Source: Acidobacteriota bacterium
Lineage (GTDB): Bacteria > Acidobacteriota > Vicinamibacteria > Vicinamibacterales > UBA2999
Assembly: GCA_013813075.1 (NCBI GenBank)
Contig: JACCSI010000022.1
Location: forward strand, 1 to 7,465
DNA: 7,465 nucleotides
Direction: 5' to 3'
Both the position numbers and the translations under genes were made by a program. Positions 1 to 6,997 of this stretch are shown here, one piece after another. The notes under the pieces are model-generated. The model searched no databases. It saw nothing but the letters and a program-made list of their open reading frames with translations, and was not told where the DNA came from. Each line of letters opens with the position of its first letter. Position 1 is the stretch's first letter.

Positions 1-1643
1 TCGAGGAAGGCGCGGACGTTGGCAAACGAATAGGTGCCGAGGCTGAACGTCGGGTTGACCATTGCTTGCAGGTAGCGTTCCGCCAGTCCGCCAAACTTCA
101 GCAGGTGACGGCCACGGGTGGACGTCACGTCGCCCTGCAGACCGATCACGTGCTGCAGGAGCCGAAGGTTCGCGGAACTCTGCGTGCCAAACCGGTTCAA
201 TCCGCCGACGTCGATGTTGCCGACATACTCGCGTCCCGAGACGAACGGCTGGAGGCCGGCAGTGGTGTTGGCCTCGACATTCTGTCCGACCCGCGTGCGG
301 CTGTAGCCGAGCCGATACGTCACCAGCGTGTTGCTCGTCATCACGTTGCGATATTCACTCGTGAAGAACTGGTTGCGCGACAGGAAGGTGCGCGGAAATT
401 GCGGGTAGTCGGTCGGCAGATACTGGTCCGCATCGTCGAGGGTATAGCGCGCGAAGATCTGGCTGCCCGGTCCGAGGTTGTAGTCGACGCGCCCCTGGAG
501 GAAATGCTGATTCACGGTCTGATCGAACTGGAAGGTGTGAATGGCGGTACCGTCACCCAGCACGGCGCCGTTGGCGCGCGGGTACTCGGCCAGATAGGGG
601 GCCACGGCGGGATCCACGCCGACCGCGAGAAACGAGCCCGGGTTGGCCAAATCTGGCAGCCGCCCGTTGCGCGCGTTGTCGTCCGGGACCGTCGAGGTAA
701 TGGTGCGCCCGAGATTTTCGCGCAGCGCCTCGTAGCCGAGGAAATAAAACAACCTGTCGTGCCGGATCGGTCCGCCAAACGCACCACCAAACTGATTGCG
801 GGTAAACGGCGGTTTTCCGGCGACGTCGAAGTAATTCTTGGCGTCGAGCGCGTCGTTGCGGTGAAACTCGTAGACGCTGCCGCGGACGTGATTGGCCCCA
901 CCTTTGGTCAAGACGTTGATCTGGCCACCGCTCATGCGTCCGAATTCCGCGCTGTAGGAGTTGGTTTCGACACGAAACTCCTGGACTGTTTCCATACCCA
1001 ACGCGGTGCCCGCGGCGCTACCGGCCGGACCGTTCGTCATGTCGTTCAGCAGCGTCCCGTCGAGCAGATACACATTCGACCGTGGGTCCTGGCCATTGAC
1101 GCTCATGCCCAAACCGTGGGCCACCACCGAGCCACCATCGCGATGCGGATAGGCGACGACACTCGGCTGCAGCAACGCCAGGTCGGTGTAGTTGCGGCCG
1201 TTCAACGGCAGCTGGGCGATCGCGCGCTCGTCCACGAGATAACTCAGCTCGCCCGATCGCGTGTTGACCGCCGGGGCGGCGCCCATAACTGTGACTTCTT
1301 CCGCCACACCGCCCACCGTCATCGTCAAGTCGATGACCACCGTCTCGGCGATTGTCAGGGTCACCCCGCTGCGGACCAGCGGGCGGAAGCCGGAAAGTTC
1401 GACGCGAATCTCGTAGCCACCAGGCGGCAGCGCGGGCACCCTGTAACGACCTTCGCCGTCGGCTATGGTGGTGCGCTGTAGCCCTGTCTCCGTTTGTCTC
1501 GCGGTGACCACGACCCCAGGGAGCGCGCCGCCCCCCGAATCGACGATCTTGCCCGCGAGGGTGCCGGTCGTCACCTGCACCGCCGCGAACGATGGAAGGG
1601 CGTGAAGAAGGGTAACTAACAGGAAAGCTCGGCGAAGAATCAT
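1..1643 (-). CDS. TonB-dependent receptor, Oar-like, N-terminal part (3' end outside window)
   Basis: The reading frame is open from ATG at 1643 to the left edge, giving 547 residues with no stop. Residues 1-21 form a signal peptide (MILRR, hydrophobic core, cut near SFA-AV). Residues 25-110 are a carboxypeptidase-regulatory-like beta-sandwich ([20 protein letters not shown], then [22 protein letters not shown]). A plug domain follows: [18 protein letters not shown] at 145-162, [11 protein letters not shown] at 191-201 and [19 protein letters not shown] at 231-249. [13 protein letters not shown] at 281-293 opens the barrel. These blocks are typical of the acidobacterial/Oar-like receptor family, usually about 1000-1200 residues, so about half the gene is seen. 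In the family these are outer-membrane barrels for TonB-driven uptake; the substrate cannot be read from sequence. An in-frame TGA lies about 30 bp upstream with no other start between, which fixes the start; GAGAAG three bases before ATG is a weak ribosome site. It is transcribed divergently from the MFS gene. Confidence 0.95.
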   Translation of the reverse strand, partial: MILRRAFLLVTLLHALPSFAAVQVTTGTLAGKIVDSGGGALPGVVVTARQTETGLQRTTIADGEGRYRVPALPPGGYEIRVELSGFRPLVRSGVTLTIAETVVIDLTMTVGGVAEEVTVMGAAPAVNTRSGELSYLVDERAIAQLPLNGRNYTDLALLQPSVVAYPHRDGGSVVAHGLGMSVNGQDPRSNVYLLDGTLLNDMTNGPAGSAAGTALGMETVQEFRVETNSYSAEFGRMSGGQINVLTKGGANHVRGSVYEFHRNDALDAKNYFDVAGKPPFTRNQFGGAFGGPIRHDRLFYFLGYEALRENLGRTITSTVPDDNARNGRLPDLANPGSFLAVGVDPAVAPYLAEYPRANGAVLGDGTAIHTFQFDQTVNQHFLQGRVDYNLGPGSQIFARYTLDDADQYLPTDYPQFPRTFLSRNQFFTSEYRNVMTSNTLVTYRLGYSRTRVGQNVEANTTAGLQPFVSGREYVGNIDVGGLNRFGTQSSANLRLLQHVIGLQGDVTSTRGRHLLKFGGLAERYLQAMVNPTFSLGTYSFANVRAFL

Positions 1644-1709
1644 AGGCTTCTCGTATACTACGCGCGCTCAACGCAGTCCGTTTCCTTGTGGACGTCTCAA
1701 TAGACCGAT
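1644..1709. promoter_or_regulatory. Divergent intergenic region, putative promoters for the receptor and MFS genes
   Basis: These 66 bp separate two divergent start codons, so promoters for both genes should lie here or extend into the coding ends. The only AT-rich block is GTATAC at 1653-1658, a palindrome. Read on the plus strand it gives TATACT (1654-1659), a reasonable -10 hexamer for the MFS gene, with a leader of roughly 40 bases. Read on the minus strand it gives TAGTAT, which would leave the receptor mRNA with only a few leader bases. I see no good -35 hexamer at the right distance for either. Promoter function is inferred from gene orientation; the exact boxes are guesses. Confidence 0.35.
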
Positions 1710-3032
1710 ATGGCCGCTCCTAAGCTCACGGCGCAACAATGGCTCATCTGTGCCATCGCGTCACTTGGGTTCGCGTTCGACATCTATGAAGTGCTGATGG
1801 CGCCGCTGGTAGTCGGTCCGGCCATTGCCGAATTGACAGGCGCCAGGCCGGGCACTCCGGACTTCAATTTCTGGGTCGGGATGTTCTTCTGGATACCGGC
1901 AATTGTCGGCGGCGCCTTTGGGTTGCTGGGCGGCTATCTCACCGATCGCTTCGGCCGCCGCAGCGTGCTGACGTGGAGCATCCTGCTTTACGCTTTCTCC
2001 GCCATGGCCGCCGGTTTCTCGACGAGCATCGAGATGCTGCTGGTCCTGCGCTCCACGACCTACATCGGTGTCTTCGTCGAATTTGTCGCCGCCGTCGCGT
2101 GGATCGCGGAGTTATTCGAAGACCCGAAGCAACGCGAGGCCGCCCTCGGGTACACGCAGGCGTTCTCGTCGATTGGCGGTTTGCTCGTGACCGCCGCATA
2201 TTCGATTTCCGTCGCCTACAGCGCGAGCTTCCCCGAGATTCAGGGCACGCACTCGCCGTGGCGCTACACGTTGATCTCGGGCGTCATTCCGGCCCTGCCG
2301 CTCATCATCATTCGCCCGTTCCTGCCGGAATCGCCCGCGTGGCGCGCCAAGAAAGCTGCGGGCACGTTGAAGCGCCCAAGCATCGCCCAGCTTTTCACGC
2401 CGGAGCTGCGGCGCACCACCATCGTGACGACGATCATGTTTGCCTTTGCCTACGGCGCGGCGTTCGGGGCGATTCAGCAGATGCCACGCATCGTCGTTGG
2501 TCTTGAAGAAGTGCGCGCGCTGCCGGTTGGCGCGCAGCAACAGACGGCCAGCCTGGTTCAGGCGTTTCAGGAAGTGGGCGGGCTGGTCGGTCGCTTCATC
2601 CTCGCGTTTCTCGCCATTCGCATCGTTTCGCGCCGCAAGCTGCTGCATCTGTTCCAGGTGCCCGGCCTGGTCATTGTGCCGCTGGTATTCGCGTACGCCG
2701 GCACCAACAGTCTCGATCTCACCAAGGCCGGCATGTTTTTCGCTGGGCTCTTTACCGTGGCGCAATTCTCGTTCTGGGGCAATTACCTCCCGCGAGTATT
2801 CCCCACCCACCTGCGCGGAACGGGCGAAGGATTCGCCGCCAACATCGGCGGCCGTATGATCGGCACCGGCTTCGCGTTCGTTACGACACAATTGGCCAAT
2901 ATCACGCCAGGCACGACGCCCCCGGCACGGTTGGCGTATGCCGCAGCCATCGTCGGGTTCGGCGTTTACCTCGGAGGGTATATCGTGAGCTGGTGGCTGC
3001 CGGAACCCAAGGCCGGCGCCCTGCCCGAATAA
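1710..3032 (+). CDS. Major facilitator superfamily (MFS) transporter
   Basis: This 440-residue protein has the length and hydrophobic pattern of a 12-helix MFS secondary transporter in the inner membrane. Helices fall near residues 12-38, 55-76, 86-103, 107-132, 150-170, 185-203, then a cytoplasmic loop at 204-232, and six more to residue 430. The MFS signature lies between helices 2 and 3: GYLTDRFGRRSVL at 75-87. PESPAWRAKK at 206-215 matches the conserved loop after helix 6 in sugar and metabolite/H+ symporter branches, and LRGTGEGFAANIGGRMIG at 368-385 matches the loop before helix 11. Acidic residues sit inside helix 1 (D24, E27) and helix 4 (E124), compatible with proton coupling. The substrate is unknown; an organic acid, sugar or sialate-type metabolite would fit. 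An in-frame TAG at 1701-1703 makes ATG 1710 the first possible start. No Shine-Dalgarno sequence is visible. Confidence 0.95.
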   Translation: MAAPKLTAQQWLICAIASLGFAFDIYEVLMAPLVVGPAIAELTGARPGTPDFNFWVGMFFWIPAIVGGAFGLLGGYLTDRFGRRSVLTWSILLYAFSAMAAGFSTSIEMLLVLRSTTYIGVFVEFVAAVAWIAELFEDPKQREAALGYTQAFSSIGGLLVTAAYSISVAYSASFPEIQGTHSPWRYTLISGVIPALPLIIIRPFLPESPAWRAKKAAGTLKRPSIAQLFTPELRRTTIVTTIMFAFAYGAAFGAIQQMPRIVVGLEEVRALPVGAQQQTASLVQAFQEVGGLVGRFILAFLAIRIVSRRKLLHLFQVPGLVIVPLVFAYAGTNSLDLTKAGMFFAGLFTVAQFSFWGNYLPRVFPTHLRGTGEGFAANIGGRMIGTGFAFVTTQLANITPGTTPPARLAYAAAIVGFGVYLGGYIVSWWLPEPKAGALPE

Positions 3033-3100
3033 CGGCGGACTCGGTTTGCGCGCTTGCGGCCGCTCGATACTCGCGATAATGCGGTGACCACGCTGCGACC
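3033..3100 (+). promoter_or_regulatory. Possible promoter upstream of the propeller/TonB_C gene pair
   Basis: The 68-bp gap after the MFS gene contains GATAAT at 3075-3080, a fair -10 hexamer, with TTGCGG at 3054-3059 as a possible -35 at a short 15-base spacing. Transcription would start near 3087 with a leader of about 14 bases. The spacing is poor and no Shine-Dalgarno follows, so read-through from the MFS gene is equally plausible. No terminator-like hairpin with a T-run is seen; GCGGCCGC at 3056-3063 is only a short palindrome. Confidence 0.25.
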
Positions 3101-4423
3101 ATGAAGGCACTGATCCTCGTCTTATCCCTGCTCTCCGCAAGCGCTGCCGCCACAGAATCGGACTGGCCGCAGTGGCGCGGCCCGGGCGGACAGGGTGTGT
3201 CCGACGAGGGTGTCGGGCCGCTCGAGTGGACGCCGGCGACCAACATCGTGTGGAAAACACCACTCGAAGGTCGCGGGCATTCCTCGCCAATCGTGTCGCG
3301 CGGTCGCATTTTCCTGACCACCTCCGTCAAGGGCGAACACGTGCCCGGCCGCAAGGCGCCGGGACATCTCGGATTCGATCGCAAACCCGGGTACGTGCAT
3401 CCGGATAGCGTGGACGTCGATTACAAACATGCGCTGAAGGTGCTGGCCGTGGACGGCCGCAGCGGCAGAGTGCTGTGGACACGCACGCCGTATGACGATG
3501 TGATGGCGGATGATCGGCATCGGAAGAACACGTATGCCTCGTCCACGATGGCCACCGACGGCACGCTGGTCTACGCGTTCTTCGAATCCGCGGGAATCTA
3601 TGCGTACGACTTCGACGGCAATCTGCAGTGGCAGCGCTCGCTCGGTAACATCATCAAGGCGGGGCTTGGGCCCGGCAGTTCCCCGATTATTCATGGTGAA
3701 CTGGTCATTCTTCAGTGTGACCAGGAGATGGGCGACGGTTCGTTCATTGTCGCGCTGAACCGCACCACCGGCGCCGACGTGTGGCGCGTGAACCGTGATA
3801 CGCGGCGCAGCTGGGCCACGCCGATCGTCGTCCAGAGCGGACAGCGCGCCGAGCTCATCGCCGCGGCCGCTGAAGCCACCATCGCCTACGACCCGGCGAC
3901 CGGACGTGAGTTGTGGCGCGCGAACGGGGTCGATAGCCACCCCATTCCCAGCTTCGTGTCGGGACACGGATTGGTGTTTGCGACAGCCGGCAGCCAGGCC
4001 AAGCGTGCGCTGGCGATTCGATCGGGCGGATCGGGGGATCTCACGAACTCGTCGGCCATTGTCTGGCGCCACAACAAGGGCACCGCCTATGTCCCCTCGC
4101 CGATTCTGCACGGCCAGTACCTCTACCTCATGACCGATACGGGCATCCTCACCTGCCTGGATGCGCTCACCGGCGCCGTCATCTACGAAGGGGGCCGGGT
4201 GCCGGTGCCGGCGACATTCACGGCGTCCCTGGTGGCAGTCGGCCCGCATCTCCTGCTGACCAGTGAAGACGGCGACACGTTTGTCGTGCGCGCCGGACCG
4301 ACGCACGAAATCATCCGCACCAATTCCGTCGGCGAGCCGGTGTATGCATCGCCGGCGATTTCGGACGGGCGCATCTACATCCGCGGCGAGCGGCATCTGT
4401 TTGCAATAGGAGGCCAGCCATGA
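3101..4423 (+). CDS. Exported PQQ-binding-like beta-propeller protein (BamB/quinoprotein-like fold)
   Basis: The protein has 440 residues. Residues 1-18 form a signal peptide (MKALILVLSLLSASAAA), so it acts outside the cytoplasm. DWPQWRGPGGQG at 21-32 is the entry motif of a large family of PQQ-like propeller proteins common in Acidobacteriota and Planctomycetota. Repeats of the type 'A-x-D-x-x-T/S-G-x-x-x-W' recur: AVDGRSGRVLW (116-126), AYDFDGNLQW (168-177), ALNRTTGADVW (218-228), AYDPATGRELW (262-272), CLDALTGAVIY (352-362). With degenerate repeats near 304-322, 394-410 and 413-436, and the N-terminal strand NIVWKTPL closing the ring, I count eight blades. No PQQ-dehydrogenase active-site segment or heme-binding CxxCH is visible, so a binding or scaffold role is more likely than alcohol oxidation. 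ATG 3101 is the first start after an in-frame TAA at 3077-3079. The stop overlaps the next gene by four bases. Confidence 0.92.
   Translation: MKALILVLSLLSASAAATESDWPQWRGPGGQGVSDEGVGPLEWTPATNIVWKTPLEGRGHSSPIVSRGRIFLTTSVKGEHVPGRKAPGHLGFDRKPGYVHPDSVDVDYKHALKVLAVDGRSGRVLWTRTPYDDVMADDRHRKNTYASSTMATDGTLVYAFFESAGIYAYDFDGNLQWQRSLGNIIKAGLGPGSSPIIHGELVILQCDQEMGDGSFIVALNRTTGADVWRVNRDTRRSWATPIVVQSGQRAELIAAAAEATIAYDPATGRELWRANGVDSHPIPSFVSGHGLVFATAGSQAKRALAIRSGGSGDLTNSSAIVWRHNKGTAYVPSPILHGQYLYLMTDTGILTCLDALTGAVIYEGGRVPVPATFTASLVAVGPHLLLTSEDGDTFVVRAGPTHEIIRTNSVGEPVYASPAISDGRIYIRGERHLFAIGGQP
4408..4413 (+). promoter_or_regulatory. Strong Shine-Dalgarno for the TonB_C gene, inside the propeller gene
   Basis: AGGAGG ends six bases before ATG at 4420. 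It is the best ribosome-binding site in the window and lies within the last codons of the propeller gene. Together with the ATGA overlap of stop and start, it fixes the start of the downstream gene and points to translational coupling. Confidence 0.85.
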
Positions 4424-5259
4424 CGATTGCGTTGCTTTTCCTCGTCGGAGCGTTGTCAACGAGCCAGGCGCCGGCCGCGGCGCCGCCGGGGTCTGAGGCA
4501 CACGAGGCAGCGCTCGCCGCCGCAGTCGCGAAGCGCCCCACCGCGTTTGTTCCGTATCGGGATCTGGCGCGTATCTATGCGAAGACCGGCCGGCGCGACG
4601 ACGCGGAGCGCATCCTGCGCCAGGCGCTGGCGGTGCATCGGGACTCCGGCGCCGTCTTTGCGGCGCTGGTCTCGCTCCACAGTGAACCGCGTGACCCGCA
4701 CAAGCAGCTTGCCGTGGCCGAGGAGTGGACGAAGGCCGAGCCCACCAAACTCGAGCCGTTGATCGTCGCGGCGCGTGCGCATTCGGAGCTGGCGAGCGCG
4801 GCGACGGATCCTGTCGACCGTGCCGACCACATGGAACGTGCGAAACGCGCCAGCGAGGAGGCCGGTGCGATTATGACGGCCACCAAGGGTGCCGCTCCGC
4901 AAGGGACGATCGTGCAGGGCGCGCAGATGCGCTCGTCCACGGCCCGAGCGGCATTCCCGAACGCCATTCGCGTCGGCGGCGCCGTGCGCCTGCCTCGCAA
5001 GATCAAGGACGTCAAGCCCGAGATGCCGCCGGCCGCTATCGAGGCGCGCGTCCAGGGCGTGGTGATCATGGAGATTGTCATCGATGAATCGGGCGCCGTT
5101 GCCGATGCCAAGATCTTGCGATCGATCCCGCTCCTGGATGCGGCGGCGCTGGAGGCAGTAAAGCAATGGCAGTTCGAGCCAACTGAGCTCGAGGGCCGGC
5201 GGGTGCCCGTCATCATCACGGTGACCGTGCAATTCACGACGGCTCCTGGTTCGCGGTGA
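4420..5259 (+). CDS. Exported TPR/TonB C-terminal-domain protein (TonB family protein)
   Basis: The protein has 279 residues. Residues 1-20 are a short hydrophobic export signal (MTIALLFLVGALSTSQAPAA). Residues 27-150 are helical and TPR-like: PYRDLARIYAKTGRRDDAERILRQAL fits a tetratricopeptide helix pair, followed by less regular Ala/Glu-rich helices. Residues about 185-274 form a TonB C-terminal domain: VKPEMPPAAIEARVQGVVIM, then IDESGAVADAKILRSIPLLD, then AVKQWQFEP, the standard order for this fold. In classical TonB this domain contacts the TonB box of outer-membrane receptors. Here the N-terminus lacks the SxxxH membrane motif that couples to ExbB/ExbD and lacks a long Pro-rich spacer. 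I therefore call it TonB-family by domain and do not claim energy transduction. It overlaps the propeller gene and probably shares its mRNA. Confidence is high for the domain and low for the role. Confidence 0.9.
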   Translation: MTIALLFLVGALSTSQAPAAAPPGSEAHEAALAAAVAKRPTAFVPYRDLARIYAKTGRRDDAERILRQALAVHRDSGAVFAALVSLHSEPRDPHKQLAVAEEWTKAEPTKLEPLIVAARAHSELASAATDPVDRADHMERAKRASEEAGAIMTATKGAAPQGTIVQGAQMRSSTARAAFPNAIRVGGAVRLPRKIKDVKPEMPPAAIEARVQGVVIMEIVIDESGAVADAKILRSIPLLDAAALEAVKQWQFEPTELEGRRVPVIITVTVQFTTAPGSR

Positions 5260-5264
5260 CTGAC

Positions 5265-5297
5265 GCGCCGGGCGACGGCGCAGGCTCCCCGCGCCTG
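5265..5297. terminator. Two small GC-rich hairpins in the convergent gap, possible bidirectional terminator
   Basis: The 43-bp gap between converging stop codons holds two perfect short inverted repeats. GCGCCG (5265-5270) pairs with CGGCGC (5276-5281) around a five-base loop. CAGGC (5281-5285) pairs with GCCTG (5293-5297) around a seven-base loop. They share base 5281, so only one can form fully at a time. Neither is followed by a T-run on either strand, so intrinsic termination is not demonstrated; position between converging genes is the main argument. Confidence 0.35.
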
Positions 5298-5302
5298 GGA
5301 CG

Positions 5303-6133
5303 CTAGTGGCTCATCGCATACAGCACGATGTTGAGGCCGACAGCGTAGCCGTCCGGCGAGAAGCGATAGAAATATTCGGGGTCTTCGGCTTCGCGTTCCC
5401 AGGCGTCCGAGATGTCCGTGTTGTGCGTCATCAGCACCATCAGGTTGCCTTGACGATCGCTGATCCCGCGCATGACCGGCACCTCGCTGTCGACGTCCCG
5501 CTCGGAGGTGCCACCGCCACTACGGCGCCAATGCGAGATCGCCGGAATCTGCGGCAGCCTGCGAATCTGAAACATCGTGCGGAACACCGGATGATCGAGC
5601 GGCAGGTCGAGAATCGGATACTCGTCCGCCGGCAGCACGCGTGCGATTTCGTGCTCCCACGATTCAATCGCCTCGGGACCCCATGAATCGTCCACCCAGA
5701 TGAAGCCGCCCTTCTGGAGGTACTCGCGCACGCGCGGAACTTCCTGGTCGGAGAAGCGCAGCGTGCCGACGTCCTCCATATGCAGATTCGGACAATTGAA
5801 GAGGAAGTCGTCGGTGAGCGGCACCACCAGGTGATTCGGATCGCCGGTCGGCTGCTTGCTCACCCAGACTTTGGTCAACTCGGCAAACCGAATCGAGAAG
5901 TTCACATCCGCGTCCGGATAGTCGGTGCTCCACCCCGAGCCGCTCGCCTCGCGGCGCCACTGCGAAAACATGCCGCGGCAGAAGCTGAAGCCGCCATCGT
6001 AGCTGGCGGTGGTCGGAAGCCGCGGCGGGACGCGATTGAAACCACGCCCGTAGCCGCGATACCACTGTTCCTGTGCCGTCGCCGTGGCCGCGATGAGCAG
6101 CAGGAGCACAAGCGTGCGCAGGAGTGGTGTCAC
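5303..6133 (-). CDS. Exported DUF4159 domain protein, copy A (downstream paralog)
   Basis: The protein has 276 residues and starts with GTG at 6133 (MTPLLRTLVLLLLIAATATA, a clear signal peptide cut near residue 20). The mature N-terminus is Gly/Arg/Tyr-rich (WYRGYGRGFNRVPPRLP). The DUF4159 domain fills the rest: DYPDADVNFSIRFAELT at 71-87, GGFIWVDDSWGPEA at 142-155, LDHPVFRTMF at 179-188, and VLMTHNTDISDAWERE at 233-248, ending with DGYAVGLNIVLYAM. As I recall, this family is grouped with the class I glutamine amidotransferase-like fold, but no nucleophile-elbow cysteine is seen, so enzyme activity is unlikely on that basis. C52 and C114 could form a disulfide after export. It follows copy B by seven bases; GAGG, overlapping the TGA of copy B and five bases from the GTG, supports this start and coupling. 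Molecular function is unknown. Confidence 0.93.
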   Translation of the reverse strand: MTPLLRTLVLLLLIAATATAQEQWYRGYGRGFNRVPPRLPTTASYDGGFSFCRGMFSQWRREASGSGWSTDYPDADVNFSIRFAELTKVWVSKQPTGDPNHLVVPLTDDFLFNCPNLHMEDVGTLRFSDQEVPRVREYLQKGGFIWVDDSWGPEAIESWEHEIARVLPADEYPILDLPLDHPVFRTMFQIRRLPQIPAISHWRRSGGGTSERDVDSEVPVMRGISDRQGNLMVLMTHNTDISDAWEREAEDPEYFYRFSPDGYAVGLNIVLYAMSH

Positions 6134-6140
6134 GATCGCC

Positions 6141-6977
6141 TCAATGGGTCATCGCGTAGAGCGCGACGTTCAACCCGACGGCGTAGCCTTCGGGAGAGAA
6201 GCTCAGAAAGTACTGCGGGTTCTGTCCTTCCCGCTCCCAGGAATCTGAAATGTCGGTGTTGTGTGTCATCAGCACCATGACGCGGCCGGCCGGATCGCTG
6301 ATCGCTGCCATGTGCGCGGTCGCACTCTCGCTTCCCATTTCCGACGTGGCGCCGCTCTCGGACCAGAACTGCCATGACGGCACTTGCGGGATCCGCGACA
6401 CGGTAAACATGGTCTTGAAAATTGGGTGGTCGAACGTGAGCTCACGAATCGGGTACTGCGCCGGCGGCAGGACTTTGCCAATCTCCCGGGCGAAATCCTC
6501 CCATGCCCACGGGCCCCAGTAGTCGTCAACCCAGAGAAACCCGCCTTTGAGCAGATAGCTGCGCAGCGCCGTTACGTCTTCATCGCTGAAACCCGCGCTG
6601 CCAGGGTCCGACATGATGACGAACGGACACTGACACAACGCCTCGTCGGTCGGGCGAACGACGAAGTGATTGGGCTCGTTGTCGGGCGAACGGCTGACGC
6701 GTGTTTTCGTCAGCTCCGAAAGACGAATCGAGAAATTGATTTCGGCGTCGGGGTAATCGGTACCCCAGCCCAGGCCGCGCTGATGCGAACGAACCTGGCG
6801 GTACATCATCCGGCAGACGCGAAAGTCGCCGTCGAACTCCGTCAGCTGCGGAAAACGTGGCGGAATACCGCCTTCACCACGTCCGTAGCCGCGGCCAAAG
6901 CCACGCTGGGCGAATGAGGTCGTCGCGGCCACCAACACCGCGAAGACCAGCCCCAGAACAATACCCTTGGTGGCCAT
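6141..6977 (-). CDS. Exported DUF4159 domain protein, copy B (upstream paralog)
   Basis: The protein has 278 residues and starts with ATG at 6977. Residues 1-23 form a signal peptide (MATKGIVLGLVFAVLVAATT, cut after SFA). A Gly/Arg-rich segment RGFGRGYGRGEGGIPPRFP at 25-43 precedes the DUF4159 domain: DYPDAEINFSIRLSELT at 74-90, KGGFLWVDDYWGPWAWEDF at 144-162, FDHPIFKTMFTVSRIPQVP at 182-200, VMVLMTHNTDISDSWEREG at 233-251, and GYAVGLNVALYAMTH at the end. It aligns along its whole length with copy A, about half identical by eye, and keeps more of the sequence I associate with the family (DDYWGPWAWEDF). C55 and C117 match C52 and C114 of copy A, and C115 is extra. The start lies 20 bases after the stop of the DUF4175-like gene, with no obvious Shine-Dalgarno. 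It is probably co-transcribed with its neighbours. Function is unknown; an envelope role is inferred from export and context. Confidence 0.94.
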   Translation of the reverse strand: MATKGIVLGLVFAVLVAATTSFAQRGFGRGYGRGEGGIPPRFPQLTEFDGDFRVCRMMYRQVRSHQRGLGWGTDYPDAEINFSIRLSELTKTRVSRSPDNEPNHFVVRPTDEALCQCPFVIMSDPGSAGFSDEDVTALRSYLLKGGFLWVDDYWGPWAWEDFAREIGKVLPPAQYPIRELTFDHPIFKTMFTVSRIPQVPSWQFWSESGATSEMGSESATAHMAAISDPAGRVMVLMTHNTDISDSWEREGQNPQYFLSFSPEGYAVGLNVALYAMTH

Positions 6978-6997
6978 GAGGTTCGACGTCTGACGGC

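Noticed and set aside
66..1481. A 471-codon open frame on the plus strand, antisense to the receptor gene.
   Set aside because: It lies wholly opposite a receptor frame with clear family motifs. Its translation is rich in Arg, His and Val with no recognisable domain, as expected from the complement of GC-rich codons.
3056..3063. The GCGGCCGC palindrome as a terminator or operator.
   Set aside because: It has no loop or T-run, and eight-base GC palindromes are expected by chance at this composition.
2112..3290. A 392-codon open frame on the minus strand across the MFS gene and the start of the propeller gene.
   Set aside because: The translation is Arg-rich low-quality sequence with no domain, and it spans two well-supported genes on the other strand.
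3101..4423. PQQ-dependent alcohol or glucose dehydrogenase.
   Set aside because: The protein is too short, and I see no dehydrogenase active-site block or heme motif. The WPQWRGP entry motif belongs to the non-catalytic PQQ-like propeller group.
3122..4501. A 459-codon open frame on the minus strand opposite the propeller gene.
   Set aside because: It is the antisense shadow of a protein with clear blade repeats; no export signal or family motif is present in the shadow.
4456..5237. Two minus-strand open frames of 220 and 258 codons opposite the TonB_C gene.
   Set aside because: Both are antisense to a gene with a strong ribosome site and a recognisable TonB_C domain; their translations are compositionally biased and unrecognised.
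6384..6917. A 177-codon plus-strand frame opposite DUF4159 copy B.
   Set aside because: Copy B shows family motifs along its entire length, and the shadow has no recognisable features or ribosome site.
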